A stretch of 64,000 bases of DNA from Lachnospiraceae bacterium (GTDB lineage Bacteria > Bacillota > Clostridia > Lachnospirales > Lachnospiraceae): NCBI GenBank assembly GCA_015057555.1, contig SVEC01000003.1:141984-205983 (forward strand). The letters run 5' to 3'. How positions within the stretch are numbered: position 1 is the stretch's first letter; every line of letters begins with the position of its first letter. The notes beneath the pieces were generated by a model that was not told the origin of the DNA, made no database searches, and saw nothing but the letters and a program-made list of their open reading frames with translations. Shown in pieces: positions 7,753 through 15,049 of this stretch. A program made the translations under genes and the position numbers.

Positions 7753-9795
7753 ATGGAATCAGCAGCATGGAATGGTTTCGTAGGCGGCAAGTGGCAGGAA
7801 GAAGTTAACTTAAGAGACTTCATCCAGAAGAACTACACAGTGTATGAGGGAGATGACGCTTTCTTAGCTGAGCCTACACAGAACACTAAGGATTTATGGC
7901 AGATGGTACTTGACCTTTCTAAGAAGGAGAGAGAAGCAGGCGGTGTTCTTGATATGGATACTAAGGTTGTTTCAACACTTACTTCACACGGTGCAGGTTA
8001 CCTTGATAAGAGCAAGGAGACAATCGTTGGTGTTCAGACAGACGCTCCATTCAAGAGAGGTATGAACGTTTACGGTGGTATCCGTATGGCTATGAAGGCT
8101 TGTGAGGATAATGGATATAAGGTAGATCCTGAGGTTGTTGAGTTCTTTACTACTCATAGAAAGACTCATAACGCAGGTGTATTTGATGTATATGATGAGG
8201 AGATTAGAAAGTGTCGTTCTAACCACATCATCACTGGTCTTCCAGATGCTTACGGTCGTGGACGTATCATCGGTGACTACAGAAGAGTAGCACTTTACGG
8301 AATCGATTACTTAGTAGCAGACAAGAAGAAGCAGAAGGATTCATACGGTAAGGTATATACTGATGATGTTATCAGAGCTAGAGAAGAGCTTTCAGAGCAG
8401 ATCAGAGCTCTTGGCGAGTTAAAGCAGATGGCAGCAGCTTACGGAATTGATATTTCTAAGCCAGCTACAAACGTACAGGAAGCTATGCAGGCAGTATACT
8501 TCGGTTACCTTGGAGCAGTTAAGGAGCAGAATGGTGCGGCTATGTCACTTGGACGTACTTCAACTTTCCTTGATTGTTATGCTGAGAGAGACTTAGCTAA
8601 CGGTACATTTACTGAGGAGCAGATTCAGGAGTTCGTTGATCACTTCATTATGAAGCTTCGTATTGTAAAGTTTGCTCGTACACCAGAGTACAACCAGTTA
8701 TTCTCAGGAGATCCAGTTTGGGTAACTGAGTCACTTGCAGGTGTTGGTATCGATGGTAGACCACTTGTAACTAAGATGACATTCAGATATCTTCACACTC
8801 TTGATAACTTAGGTGCAGCTCCAGAGCCAAACTTAACAGTTCTCTGGTCAACAAAGCTTCCTATCAACTTCAAGCAGTACTGTGCTAAGATGTCAATCAA
8901 GTCATCATCAATCCAGTACGAGAACGATGATATGATGAGAGTAACTCATGGTGATGATTACGCAATCGCTTGTTGTGTATCTTCTATGAGAGTTGGTAAG
9001 GAAATGCAGTTCTTCGGAGCTAGAGCAAACCTTGCTAAGTGTCTCCTTTACGCTATCAACGGTGGTGTTGATGAGTGTACAGGTGTACAGGTAGGTCCTA
9101 AGTACAGACCAATTACTTCTGAGTACCTTGATTATGATGAGGTTATGGAGAAGTATGATGATATGATGGAGTGGTTAGCTGAGGTTTATGTATCAGCACT
9201 TAACATCATTCACTATATGCATGATAAGTATGCTTACGAGAGAATCCAGATGGCTCTTCATGACAGAGATGTTAGAAGATACTTCGCAACTGGTATCGCT
9301 GGTCTTTCAGTTGTTGCTGACTCACTTTCAGCTATCAAGTATGCAAAGGTTAAGCCAATCAGAAATGAGCAGGGTATCGTAGTAAGCTATGAGACAGAGG
9401 GCGATTTCCCTAAGTATGGTAACAATGATGATAGAGTAGATAGCATTGCTGTAGATCTTGTATCAAGATTCATGAACAAGATTAGAAAGCACCACGTATA
9501 TAGAAACGGATTCCCTACTATGTCAGTTCTTACAATTACTTCAAACGTAACTTACGGTAAGAACACTGGTGATACTCCATGTGGTAGAAAGCATGGCCAG
9601 CCACTTGCACCTGGTGCAAACCCACTTCATGGTAGAGATAAGAGCGGTGCTCTTGCATCACTTTCATCAGTAGCTAAGCTTCCATTCATGGATTCACAGG
9701 ATGGTATTTCAAATACATTCTCTATCATTCCTGGAGCACTTGGTAAGGAAGATCAGGTATTCGCTGGTGACATCGAAATCGACCTTAATAAATAA
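7753..9795 (+). CDS. pflB: Formate C-acetyltransferase (pyruvate formate-lyase), catalytic chain without glycyl-radical domain
   Basis: 680 residues; E. coli PflB has 760. The enzyme turns pyruvate and CoA into acetyl-CoA and formate in anaerobic fermentation. The barrel is complete: the adjacent active-site cysteines are Cys407-Cys408 in [10 protein letters not shown], and the late segment [20 protein letters not shown] matches PflB. The chain stops after [22 protein letters not shown], where PflB continues into the Gly-radical domain. The missing part is encoded 266 bp downstream as a separate protein (10062-10310), so the two should assemble into one active site. The break is at a domain border and both pieces have ribosome sites, so it is not a recent frameshift. 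AGGAGG lies 8 bp before the ATG. Confidence 0.95.
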   Translation: MESAAWNGFVGGKWQEEVNLRDFIQKNYTVYEGDDAFLAEPTQNTKDLWQMVLDLSKKEREAGGVLDMDTKVVSTLTSHGAGYLDKSKETIVGVQTDAPFKRGMNVYGGIRMAMKACEDNGYKVDPEVVEFFTTHRKTHNAGVFDVYDEEIRKCRSNHIITGLPDAYGRGRIIGDYRRVALYGIDYLVADKKKQKDSYGKVYTDDVIRAREELSEQIRALGELKQMAAAYGIDISKPATNVQEAMQAVYFGYLGAVKEQNGAAMSLGRTSTFLDCYAERDLANGTFTEEQIQEFVDHFIMKLRIVKFARTPEYNQLFSGDPVWVTESLAGVGIDGRPLVTKMTFRYLHTLDNLGAAPEPNLTVLWSTKLPINFKQYCAKMSIKSSSIQYENDDMMRVTHGDDYAIACCVSSMRVGKEMQFFGARANLAKCLLYAINGGVDECTGVQVGPKYRPITSEYLDYDEVMEKYDDMMEWLAEVYVSALNIIHYMHDKYAYERIQMALHDRDVRRYFATGIAGLSVVADSLSAIKYAKVKPIRNEQGIVVSYETEGDFPKYGNNDDRVDSIAVDLVSRFMNKIRKHHVYRNGFPTMSVLTITSNVTYGKNTGDTPCGRKHGQPLAPGANPLHGRDKSGALASLSSVAKLPFMDSQDGISNTFSIIPGALGKEDQVFAGDIEIDLNK

Positions 9796-9809
9796 TAAGG
9801 ACTGATTAT

Positions 9810-10022
9810 ATGGATAATGGATTAAGCAATATTGACGATATAGTAGCTATGCTTGACGATATGATGTCAAAGGGACACGGACACGTTAATGTGTCCGTTG
9901 ACCCAGACGCAGTTGGCAAGAAGGTTGATACACTTGGCTGTACAGATTGTGCAAAGGGTGATTTGGCATGTGCTATACCAACTCTTCACGAGGGCATAGA
10001 CGAGTATATGAATCAAGATTAA
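9810..10022 (+). CDS. Cys-rich paralogue of the glycyl-radical domain, lacking the radical motif
   Basis: 70 residues. The N-terminal half (IDDIVAMLDDMMSKGHGHVN) and the end (IPTLHEGIDEYM) align with the 82-residue glycyl-radical protein that follows ([32 protein letters not shown]). The middle part, which there holds RVSGY, is replaced by GCTDCAKGDLAC with three cysteines. It therefore cannot carry the glycyl radical but could bind the catalytic chain in place of the radical domain, or bind a metal or sense redox state. It lies 14 bp after the catalytic gene and 39 bp before the radical-domain gene, so all three are co-expressed. I know of no described function; homology is by eye. Confidence 0.7.
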   Translation: MDNGLSNIDDIVAMLDDMMSKGHGHVNVSVDPDAVGKKVDTLGCTDCAKGDLACAIPTLHEGIDEYMNQD

Positions 10023-10061
10023 AACATTAACAATATATTAAAATTATAGGAGGATATAACA

Positions 10062-10310
10062 ATGGCTAGTACACAGCAGATCGATAACTTAGTAAGTATG
10101 TTAGATGGTTACGTAGAAAAAGGCGGACACCACCTTAACGTTAACGTATACAACAGAGATACTCTTCTTGATGCTCAGAAGCATCCAGAGAACTACCCAC
10201 AGTTAACAATCAGAGTTTCAGGCTACGCAGTAAACTTCATCAAGTTAACTGAGGAGCAGCAGAACGACGTAATCTCAAGAACATTCCATGAGTCAATTGA
10301 TAAGATGTAA
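10062..10310 (+). CDS. Stand-alone glycyl-radical domain of PFL (GrcA-like)
   Basis: 82 residues that match the C-terminal domain of E. coli PflB almost position for position: [48 protein letters not shown] and ISRTF. The radical residue is Gly54 in RVSGY. In E. coli the small protein GrcA (YfiD) replaces this domain when oxygen has cut PFL. Here the main chain has no such domain, so this protein appears to be an obligate subunit. PflA (36897-37679) would install the radical. AGGAGG stands 7 bp before the ATG, a strong signal, which fits a need for stoichiometric amounts. A strong terminator follows. Confidence 0.93.
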   Translation: MASTQQIDNLVSMLDGYVEKGGHHLNVNVYNRDTLLDAQKHPENYPQLTIRVSGYAVNFIKLTEEQQNDVISRTFHESIDKM

Positions 10311-10324
10311 TATCTGAGTCATGC

Positions 10325-10386
10325 AAAAAAGCGACTAACCGCCACCCTAGCTTGCTAGGAGGTGGCGGATTAGTCGCTTTTTTATA
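10325..10386 (+). terminator. pfl operon terminator
   Basis: GCGACTAACCGCCACC (10331-10346) pairs with GGTGGCGGATTAGTCGC (10361-10377) with a single bulged A, and an inner CTAG/CTAG pair extends it. Flanking A and T runs make it work both ways. It is 15 bp after the glycyl-radical gene. Confidence 0.92.
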
Positions 10387-10388
10387 TG

Positions 10389-10580
10389 CGAAGCCAACAA
10401 CACTGAGCAAGCTTTGCTTGCGATGTGTTGTTGACTTCGTCATGACTCAGATATTACATAATTATGCTTGCGATGTGGGCATTCGCATGTCTCATTTATT
10501 ACATCAAAAGCGAGACGCCACACTGAGCAAGCTTTGCTTGCGATGTGTTGTTGACTTCGGCATGACTCAGATATTACATA
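10389..10580 (+). repeat. 60-bp direct repeat containing a composite hairpin
   Basis: 10401-10460 and 10521-10580 are identical except for one base (T10440 / G10560). Copy 1 folds as CGAAG (10389-10393), CAACAACAC (10395-10403), TGAG, CAAGC, loop TTT, GCTTG, CGAT, GTGTTGTTG (10425-10433), CTTCG (10435-10439). TGAG facing CGAT would give two tandem G-A pairs. The end of the repeat, ATGACTCAGATATTACAT, is also present inverted at the stop codon of the glycyl-radical gene (about 10307-10325). A related hairpin is at 49.5 kb. It may be a structured RNA or a repetitive element; it is not coding. Confidence 0.65.
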
Positions 10581-10629
10581 GCGACGCTTGCGTACTCAAC
10601 CAGCTGTTTTTATTTTTCTGACTATTTGA

Positions 10630-10688
10630 AGTCATAACGCACGGCTAATCGACGAGCGAAGCGAGTCGGTTAGCCGTGCGTTATGACT
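10630..10688. repeat. 24-bp palindrome with 11-nt loop
   Basis: The arms AGTCATAACGCACGGCTAAT + CGAC (10630-10653) and their complement (10665-10688) match except for one G-T pair. There is no T run, so it is not a typical terminator. The remaining 330 bp up to the next gene hold a 21-bp-spaced direct repeat (10881-10916) and AT-rich sequence. Confidence 0.7.
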
Positions 10689-10880
10689 GCTCTTGGTCCC
10701 TTGCGTTTATCTACACTTAACGAAAAATAGGGTACACTTGGGCAAAATATATTGATGCTAGAAAAGATATTTTATAATCTAATTGGTGCAAAGCACTACC
10801 TACTAGGACAATATACTGAGCGATAAATAATTATGACAATAGTCAATAGGCCCCGAATTCTGGGTTTATGTAAACAAAAC

Positions 10881-10916
10881 ATATCACTTATGTAATAAAG
10901 TATATCACTTATGCAA
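10881..10916 (+). repeat. Direct repeat ATATCACTTATG, 21-bp period
   Basis: ATATCACTTATG occurs at 10881-10892 and 10902-10913, two helical turns apart, about 110 bp before the first gene of the effector module. Such spacing is seen in operators bound side by side on one face of DNA. No regulator is assigned. Confidence 0.35.
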
Positions 10917-11021
10917 AATATATTGCGTTTGTATATCTAAATTGTTAGATTTAAAATATATGAAGAACAAAAAGTAAGTTATTTTCTGTATTTTTATATT
11001 TACTTTGTTAGGAGGAAAAGA

Positions 11022-11372
11022 ATGTTTGAGTTAGATTCAGATAAAGAAATTGAAAAAAAGAAGTATCCTGAGGCACCATTTAAAATAATGCAGTATGAAG
11101 TACTAGCCTCCTCTTTAGAAGCAATTAAAACTACAATATTAGATAAGATTTCAGAGGCTGGTACATACTTGGATAATAATGTAAGTGAATTAGAGTCCAG
11201 TAATCTTGCTGGTGACTATTATAACACCTATGTAAGTAAGAAAAATGATTGGGTTGTGCAGTGCAGAGATATGATATCTAAATTTGATTTGTTTGTGGTT
11301 GATTTACAAAAATGTATTAATGAAGCAAATCGATTAAAACAAATGTGGACACAAAGAAATAGTGAATGCTAA
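11022..11372 (+). CDS. Small helical protein of the T7SS effector module
   Basis: 116 residues, predicted wholly alpha-helical, no signal peptide, with a Trp near the end (KQMWTQRN). Size and helicity fit WXG100-like or LXG-associated small proteins that pair with T7SS substrates. It opens the module 11.0-14.9 kb behind a strong AGGAGG, and the next gene starts 14 bp after its stop. Base use in this module is more AT-rich than in pfl or secA. No family is recognised with confidence. Confidence 0.6.
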   Translation: MFELDSDKEIEKKKYPEAPFKIMQYEVLASSLEAIKTTILDKISEAGTYLDNNVSELESSNLAGDYYNTYVSKKNDWVVQCRDMISKFDLFVVDLQKCINEANRLKQMWTQRNSEC

Positions 11373-11386
11373 GGGGGATGAAGTAA

Positions 11387-11689
11387 GTGGCAGATAATTA
11401 TAAAGTAGAAGAAGAAATTATCCTTGTTATAGAAGATTGTAATAAAGCAATTGAAGGAATGTCTGATTTAAGTGAGATAAATGATGTTATTTCTGGATTG
11501 TTAAAATCTGATTTATGGAAGGGAAAATCAAAAGAAAAATGTGAATGTATTCAGACAGCAATTGTTACATATATGATGAGTATTGAAACTTTAATGAATG
11601 ATTTAAAATGTGCTTTGTCTGTTCTACTGGCAAATGCATATGATTTTGAAAGCAATTCTGAAAAAGTAAAGTTAATTAACACCATATAA
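11387..11689 (+). CDS. WXG100-like protein (WKG motif)
   Basis: 100 residues in two helices separated by DLWKGKSKEKC (residues 43-53), a Trp-x-Gly turn as in ESAT-6/WXG100 proteins. The size is exactly that of the family. Such proteins are T7SS substrates or targeting partners for a larger effector, here probably the metallopeptidase at 12629. It starts with GTG 9 bp after AGGGGG. The gene order helical protein, WXG, DUF5081-like, WXG-like, effector resembles other Firmicutes T7SS modules. Confidence 0.68.
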   Translation: MADNYKVEEEIILVIEDCNKAIEGMSDLSEINDVISGLLKSDLWKGKSKEKCECIQTAIVTYMMSIETLMNDLKCALSVLLANAYDFESNSEKVKLINTI

Positions 11690-11704
11690 AAGGAGAAATA
11701 TTGC

Positions 11705-12316
11705 ATGACTGATAAGGAAATATATGTTATTAATAGAGCGTTAGATGGAAAAGATATATATATGTTACCTTCATTACAAGAACTTAGGTTGTCAGAATTG
11801 CTTATTGAAGGAGTTAAAGAAAGGTTGATAATAAAAGGGATTTTGACCAATTTCGATGAATTAACAATCCAAGGTGTATCAAAAATAAAAATGTTGAAAA
11901 CATATAAAGAGGCTGAAAAGTATGTTACAATTAACAATATTACAATAGGATTAGCACAGAACAAGCAAGGTGTAATGTTGATGTATAATCCATTGTATAA
12001 AAAATATAAACTGGAGTATGTAAATATTGACAATATTGTTGATGATATTGTTGATACATATAAGTTCTTTCTGGAAGGTGCCAGTGAATATGAGGAAGCA
12101 GAGAAAGAGATATCCTCAATTGAAATGGAAAAAGAATTTGATTTAGGGAATAGTTTATATCTAAAAATCGAAGATAATAAAGGTCAAAAAACTATAGAAT
12201 GCAAGTTATTTTGTCATAACAATTGCATATATGTGTACGATTATACAACAAATGTATTAAAAAAATGTATGACTAAAAGTATAATTAAAATGATAAAGGA
12301 GAAAGTTTGCTTATGA
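11705..12316 (+). CDS. T7SS-associated protein, possibly DUF5081/EsaE-like chaperone
   Basis: 203 residues, soluble. The segments ALDGKDIYMLPSLQELRLSE, VKERLIIKGILTNFDELT and YKEAEKYVTINNITIGLAQN recall the DUF5081 / EspG-like chaperone family, which includes EsaE of Staphylococcus, a cytosolic chaperone that delivers substrates to EssC. The family call is by eye and tentative. It lies inside an effector module between two WXG-like proteins, which supports a substrate-targeting role. Its stop codon overlaps the next start. Confidence 0.5.
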   Translation: MTDKEIYVINRALDGKDIYMLPSLQELRLSELLIEGVKERLIIKGILTNFDELTIQGVSKIKMLKTYKEAEKYVTINNITIGLAQNKQGVMLMYNPLYKKYKLEYVNIDNIVDDIVDTYKFFLEGASEYEEAEKEISSIEMEKEFDLGNSLYLKIEDNKGQKTIECKLFCHNNCIYVYDYTTNVLKKCMTKSIIKMIKEKVCL

Positions 12317-12627
12317 TGGAGACTCTGGAATATGACGATATTCATATGGATGAAATAGTAAAACGATATAAAGAAGCTGTGACCCAAATAGATGATATCA
12401 TAGCGCATATGAATAATATGTTAAGTTCTATATTGACATTATATCAGGGACAAGCGGAAAATGAAATTGTACCAGAGACGTTTTCGAAAATTATTGAGCA
12501 CCTTGAGCTACTTAAATTGTGTTATTTTAATACAGGGTTATTTGTAACAGATACAAAGTATACATTGGCATATTTGGATAGTGTTCAAACGGCAGTGCTC
12601 AATTATTTTTCTCCGAAGGAGGATTAA
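12313..12627 (+). CDS. WXG100-like protein (YQG turn)
   Basis: About 104 residues, two helices with LTLYQGQAENEI in the middle. Tyr-Gln-Gly takes the place of Trp-x-Gly, and GxAxxE-type spacing follows, as in WXG100 relatives. The start is either ATG 12313 or 12316; both overlap the stop of the previous gene, a sign of translational coupling. A TTG at 12307 is also possible. It directly precedes the metallopeptidase effector and is likely its secretion partner. Confidence 0.6.
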   Translation: MMETLEYDDIHMDEIVKRYKEAVTQIDDIIAHMNNMLSSILTLYQGQAENEIVPETFSKIIEHLELLKLCYFNTGLFVTDTKYTLAYLDSVQTAVLNYFSPKED

Positions 12628-12628
12628 T

Positions 12629-13621
12629 ATGTCTGAAATAATTAAATCTAATAATATAGAATGGTTGGAGATTTCACAAAAAATTTATACTGGAAATTAT
12701 CCTATAGTGATAACGAAATTGGAAGAAGCATTAGAGGCTTGTGTTGCTGCTAGTTTTCTGGTGATATTGGATAAAACGGTCAGTAACTTAACTCTCCCAG
12801 TAACAGCTGATGATATTGAAGAGTTGAACGAAAAAAGAAGAAAATTAGTATCTTTTGTTAATGGAATTCATTACGAAATATCTCAGTTGGTAGATAATCC
12901 GTTTGCTCTTATGATGGGGAATATAGCTGAAGCGTCATACGATTTGGACCCCTCAGATATAGAGGTAAAAGTTGGTGGCTTTGGTCCATTTGATATCAAG
13001 GCGTCATTAACGGGTTTGGTGTATTCGAGTATAGAAGATGAGAAACTTAAAACTGACTTTGAAGCGAAAGTAGATGCCTTGGATGATGATGTAGTACCAT
13101 ATAAATTAGACCAAGCTATTTTAGAGGCAGAATATTGGAAAAATCAATATGAAAAGTCAATAGAGTGTGGAGAAATTGCCAATGCAATTTTTACGCCAAA
13201 AGTTCGTGAACAATGGGCAGACATAACTCCAGAAGAAAGATTGGCATATATAACTCAATATAAGGATGAAATAAGTGTTGTATTGGGCGAGGGCACTCAT
13301 ATCACACCAGATGATATAGGTTTTTGTAATGGCTTTGGAGTCTCATATAACGTAAGTGGAATAGGAATTAATGAGGCTTTCATATATGAACCGACAGGTA
13401 ATTATAGTCTTGATAAATTGATAGACACTACAACTCATGAGATGCGACATCAGTATCAGGATGCAGCAGTAGAAAATCCTGATAAGTATGGTGTGCCAGA
13501 TGGCGTGTATGAGGAATGGACACAAAAGTATATTGATTCGGGTAAATATACAAAATATTATCAACAACCGATAGAGGCAGATGCAAAAGCTTATGCCGCA
13601 TTGTCCCGATTAAATTATTAG
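12629..13621 (+). CDS. Putative T7SS effector: zinc metallopeptidase (HExxH)
   Basis: 330 residues. The helical N-terminal half (to about 130) resembles a T7SS delivery region. The C-terminal third carries TTHEMRHQYQ, an HExxH zinc site at 270-274, and IEADAKAYA with Glu316 and Asp318, suited as the third ligand of a gluzincin-type active site (Glu 42 residues after the second His). No signal peptide. It follows two WXG-like proteins and a chaperone-like protein and precedes membrane/lipoprotein genes that may give immunity. Secretion by EssC and protease activity are inferred. ATG 12629 has AAGGAGG 6 bp upstream. Confidence 0.65.
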   Translation: MSEIIKSNNIEWLEISQKIYTGNYPIVITKLEEALEACVAASFLVILDKTVSNLTLPVTADDIEELNEKRRKLVSFVNGIHYEISQLVDNPFALMMGNIAEASYDLDPSDIEVKVGGFGPFDIKASLTGLVYSSIEDEKLKTDFEAKVDALDDDVVPYKLDQAILEAEYWKNQYEKSIECGEIANAIFTPKVREQWADITPEERLAYITQYKDEISVVLGEGTHITPDDIGFCNGFGVSYNVSGIGINEAFIYEPTGNYSLDKLIDTTTHEMRHQYQDAAVENPDKYGVPDGVYEEWTQKYIDSGKYTKYYQQPIEADAKAYAALSRLNY

Positions 13622-13632
13622 GAGTGTTAGGT

Positions 13633-14169
13633 ATGAAAAAAGAGGTCTTGATGATTGTGCTGGTAGTTTTTGTCCTTTTGGTATGTGGATTAAGTAATTT
13701 TAAAAAGAGGGATGCAGGAACTATGAAGAACATGTATATTGATGAAGCAAATATAAAAGAAGTAAATGATAACAGCTATATGGGAATAGAGCTAAATCAG
13801 GATAGTGGTTTATCAGAGGAAGAATCAAAAAGATATAGTATGGATTATCCATATACTATGTATTCAGAAGAGGGAGGTGCAGAATATTATTGCTTTAGAT
13901 ATCCAAATAATAATTTTCCTCTTACGGTAACATATATTAGTATTAAAGATCCGAAATACAATGTATTTGGGATTAAAGTAGGAGATGATATAGTTTCTAG
14001 TGAACAGATTTTATTTGTTAATGGGTATAGGAAACAAGAATTTCCTGATGAAAATAGTAAGTGTTATTCCAAAGGTGATGTGATAATATTTCTTGATTAC
14101 AATGAAACAACTATAAAAAGAATTGAAGTTTCTCTAGATATAGAAACAGAAGAAGACGTTAAGTATTAG
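13633..14169 (+). CDS. Putative lipoprotein, paralogue of the next gene (possible immunity protein)
   Basis: About 178 residues with an N-terminal hydrophobic segment ending in VLLVCGLS, a lipobox-like site. The rest is closely related to the lipoprotein at 14338-14910: both share ANIKEVNDNSYMGIEL, YCFRYPNN and KYNVFGI, followed by VGDDI or IGDDI. The last 70 residues form a small beta domain also seen in the proteins at 27207 and 28184. Its place right after the metallopeptidase effector and its membrane location suggest protection from that effector, which is inference. ATG 13633 is preferred to one at 13624. Confidence 0.6.
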   Translation: MKKEVLMIVLVVFVLLVCGLSNFKKRDAGTMKNMYIDEANIKEVNDNSYMGIELNQDSGLSEEESKRYSMDYPYTMYSEEGGAEYYCFRYPNNNFPLTVTYISIKDPKYNVFGIKVGDDIVSSEQILFVNGYRKQEFPDENSKCYSKGDVIIFLDYNETTIKRIEVSLDIETEEDVKY

Positions 14170-14178
14170 AATACCTTC

Positions 14179-14213
14179 AAAAGGACACATACCAAAAGTG
14201 TCCTTTTGGTATG
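14179..14213 (+). terminator. Two mutually exclusive hairpins between the lipoprotein genes
   Basis: AAAAGGACAC (14179-14188) pairs with GTGTCCTTTT (14198-14207), a terminator-like stem with four T. CATACCAAAAG (14188-14198) pairs with CTTTTGGTATG (14203-14213). The stems share bases, so only one can form. This resembles a terminator/antiterminator pair, or a worn copy of the terminator at 14921. Confidence 0.5.
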
Positions 14214-14337
14214 TACCAAATAATGGTATATTAGAGCAAATATAATAAGAATATGACAAAGGTTATTATATCCAAATGTTCTAGTGCTCCCCTAACAGTA
14301 ATATGATATTAACTCAACCATACCACTAGGAGGAATT

Positions 14338-14910
14338 ATGAAAAAAATATTAATAGTAACATTATTGATCTTTGCCCTATCTGGCTGTACCTTAAATAAC
14401 ACATCCACAGAAGGAGGGATAACTACAATGAGCGAAGTATCAACTGAAGAAACCACCGCTACAGAGGATGAAAATTACATCGACGAAGCAAACATAAAAG
14501 AAGTAAATGATAACAGTTATATGGGGATAGAACTACATCAAGATAGTGGACTATCTGAAGAAAAATCAAAAAATTATGGAATGGATTGCCCATATGTTAT
14601 GTATCCAGAAGAGGGTGATACAAAATATTATTGCTTTAGATATCCAAACAATGAATTTCCACTTACGGTAACTCAAATTAGCATTAAAGATTCAAAGTAC
14701 AATGTATTTGGGATTAGCATAGGAGATGATATAACTTCCGCTGAAGGTAAATTGCGAGATAAAGGGTACGAAAAAGAGGACAATCCACCTGAAGGCACAT
14801 ATGTGTATTTCAAGGGAGATGTGCTGGTATTTCTCCACTGCAAAGAAAACACTATAGAAAGAATTGTAGTTTCTCTAAAAATCGAGAAAGAAGAAGGCGT
14901 AATGTACTAG
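14338..14910 (+). CDS. Lipoprotein, paralogue of the previous gene (possible immunity protein)
   Basis: 190 residues. The signal peptide ends in FALSGC, a clear lipobox with the lipid-bearing Cys near residue 17, followed by a Thr/Ser/Glu-rich linker and the same domain as the preceding protein (YIDEANIKEVNDNSYMGIEL near residue 40). It should sit on the outer face of the membrane. The two genes are a tandem duplication, each ending with a GGACAC-type terminator. AGGAGG lies 7 bp before the ATG. The substrate or partner is unknown. Confidence 0.7.
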   Translation: MKKILIVTLLIFALSGCTLNNTSTEGGITTMSEVSTEETTATEDENYIDEANIKEVNDNSYMGIELHQDSGLSEEKSKNYGMDCPYVMYPEEGDTKYYCFRYPNNEFPLTVTQISIKDSKYNVFGISIGDDITSAEGKLRDKGYEKEDNPPEGTYVYFKGDVLVFLHCKENTIERIVVSLKIEKEEGVMY

Positions 14911-14920
14911 AACACACCCC

Positions 14921-14950
14921 AAAGGACACTTTCCAAAAAGTGTCCTTTTT
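14921..14950 (+). terminator. Terminator before the T7SS core operon
   Basis: AAAGGACACTTT pairs perfectly with AAAGTGTCCTTT and is followed by T. It separates the effector module from the core genes that start at 15050. Confidence 0.85.
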
Positions 14951-15049
14951 CTATGTACAAAAAAAGAAAAAAATGGTATCATAGAATAGATGTAATGTCG
15001 GAAAATATAAATTTAAATATATATAATTCTATTTGGGAGGAACTTTTTG

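Noticed and set aside
10389..10439. Classical kink-turn in the repeated hairpin
   Set aside because: Tandem G-A pairs are possible, but the internal loop is symmetric and lacks the 3-nt bulge of a kink-turn.
10401..10580. Possible CRISPR array because of the repeated 60-bp unit
   Set aside because: Only two copies, the unit is longer than a CRISPR repeat, there are no regular spacers and no cas genes.
10352..10621. Open frame of 89 codons on the plus strand after the pfl operon
   Set aside because: It lies wholly within the terminator and the 60-bp direct repeats, encodes the same peptide twice and has no ribosome site.
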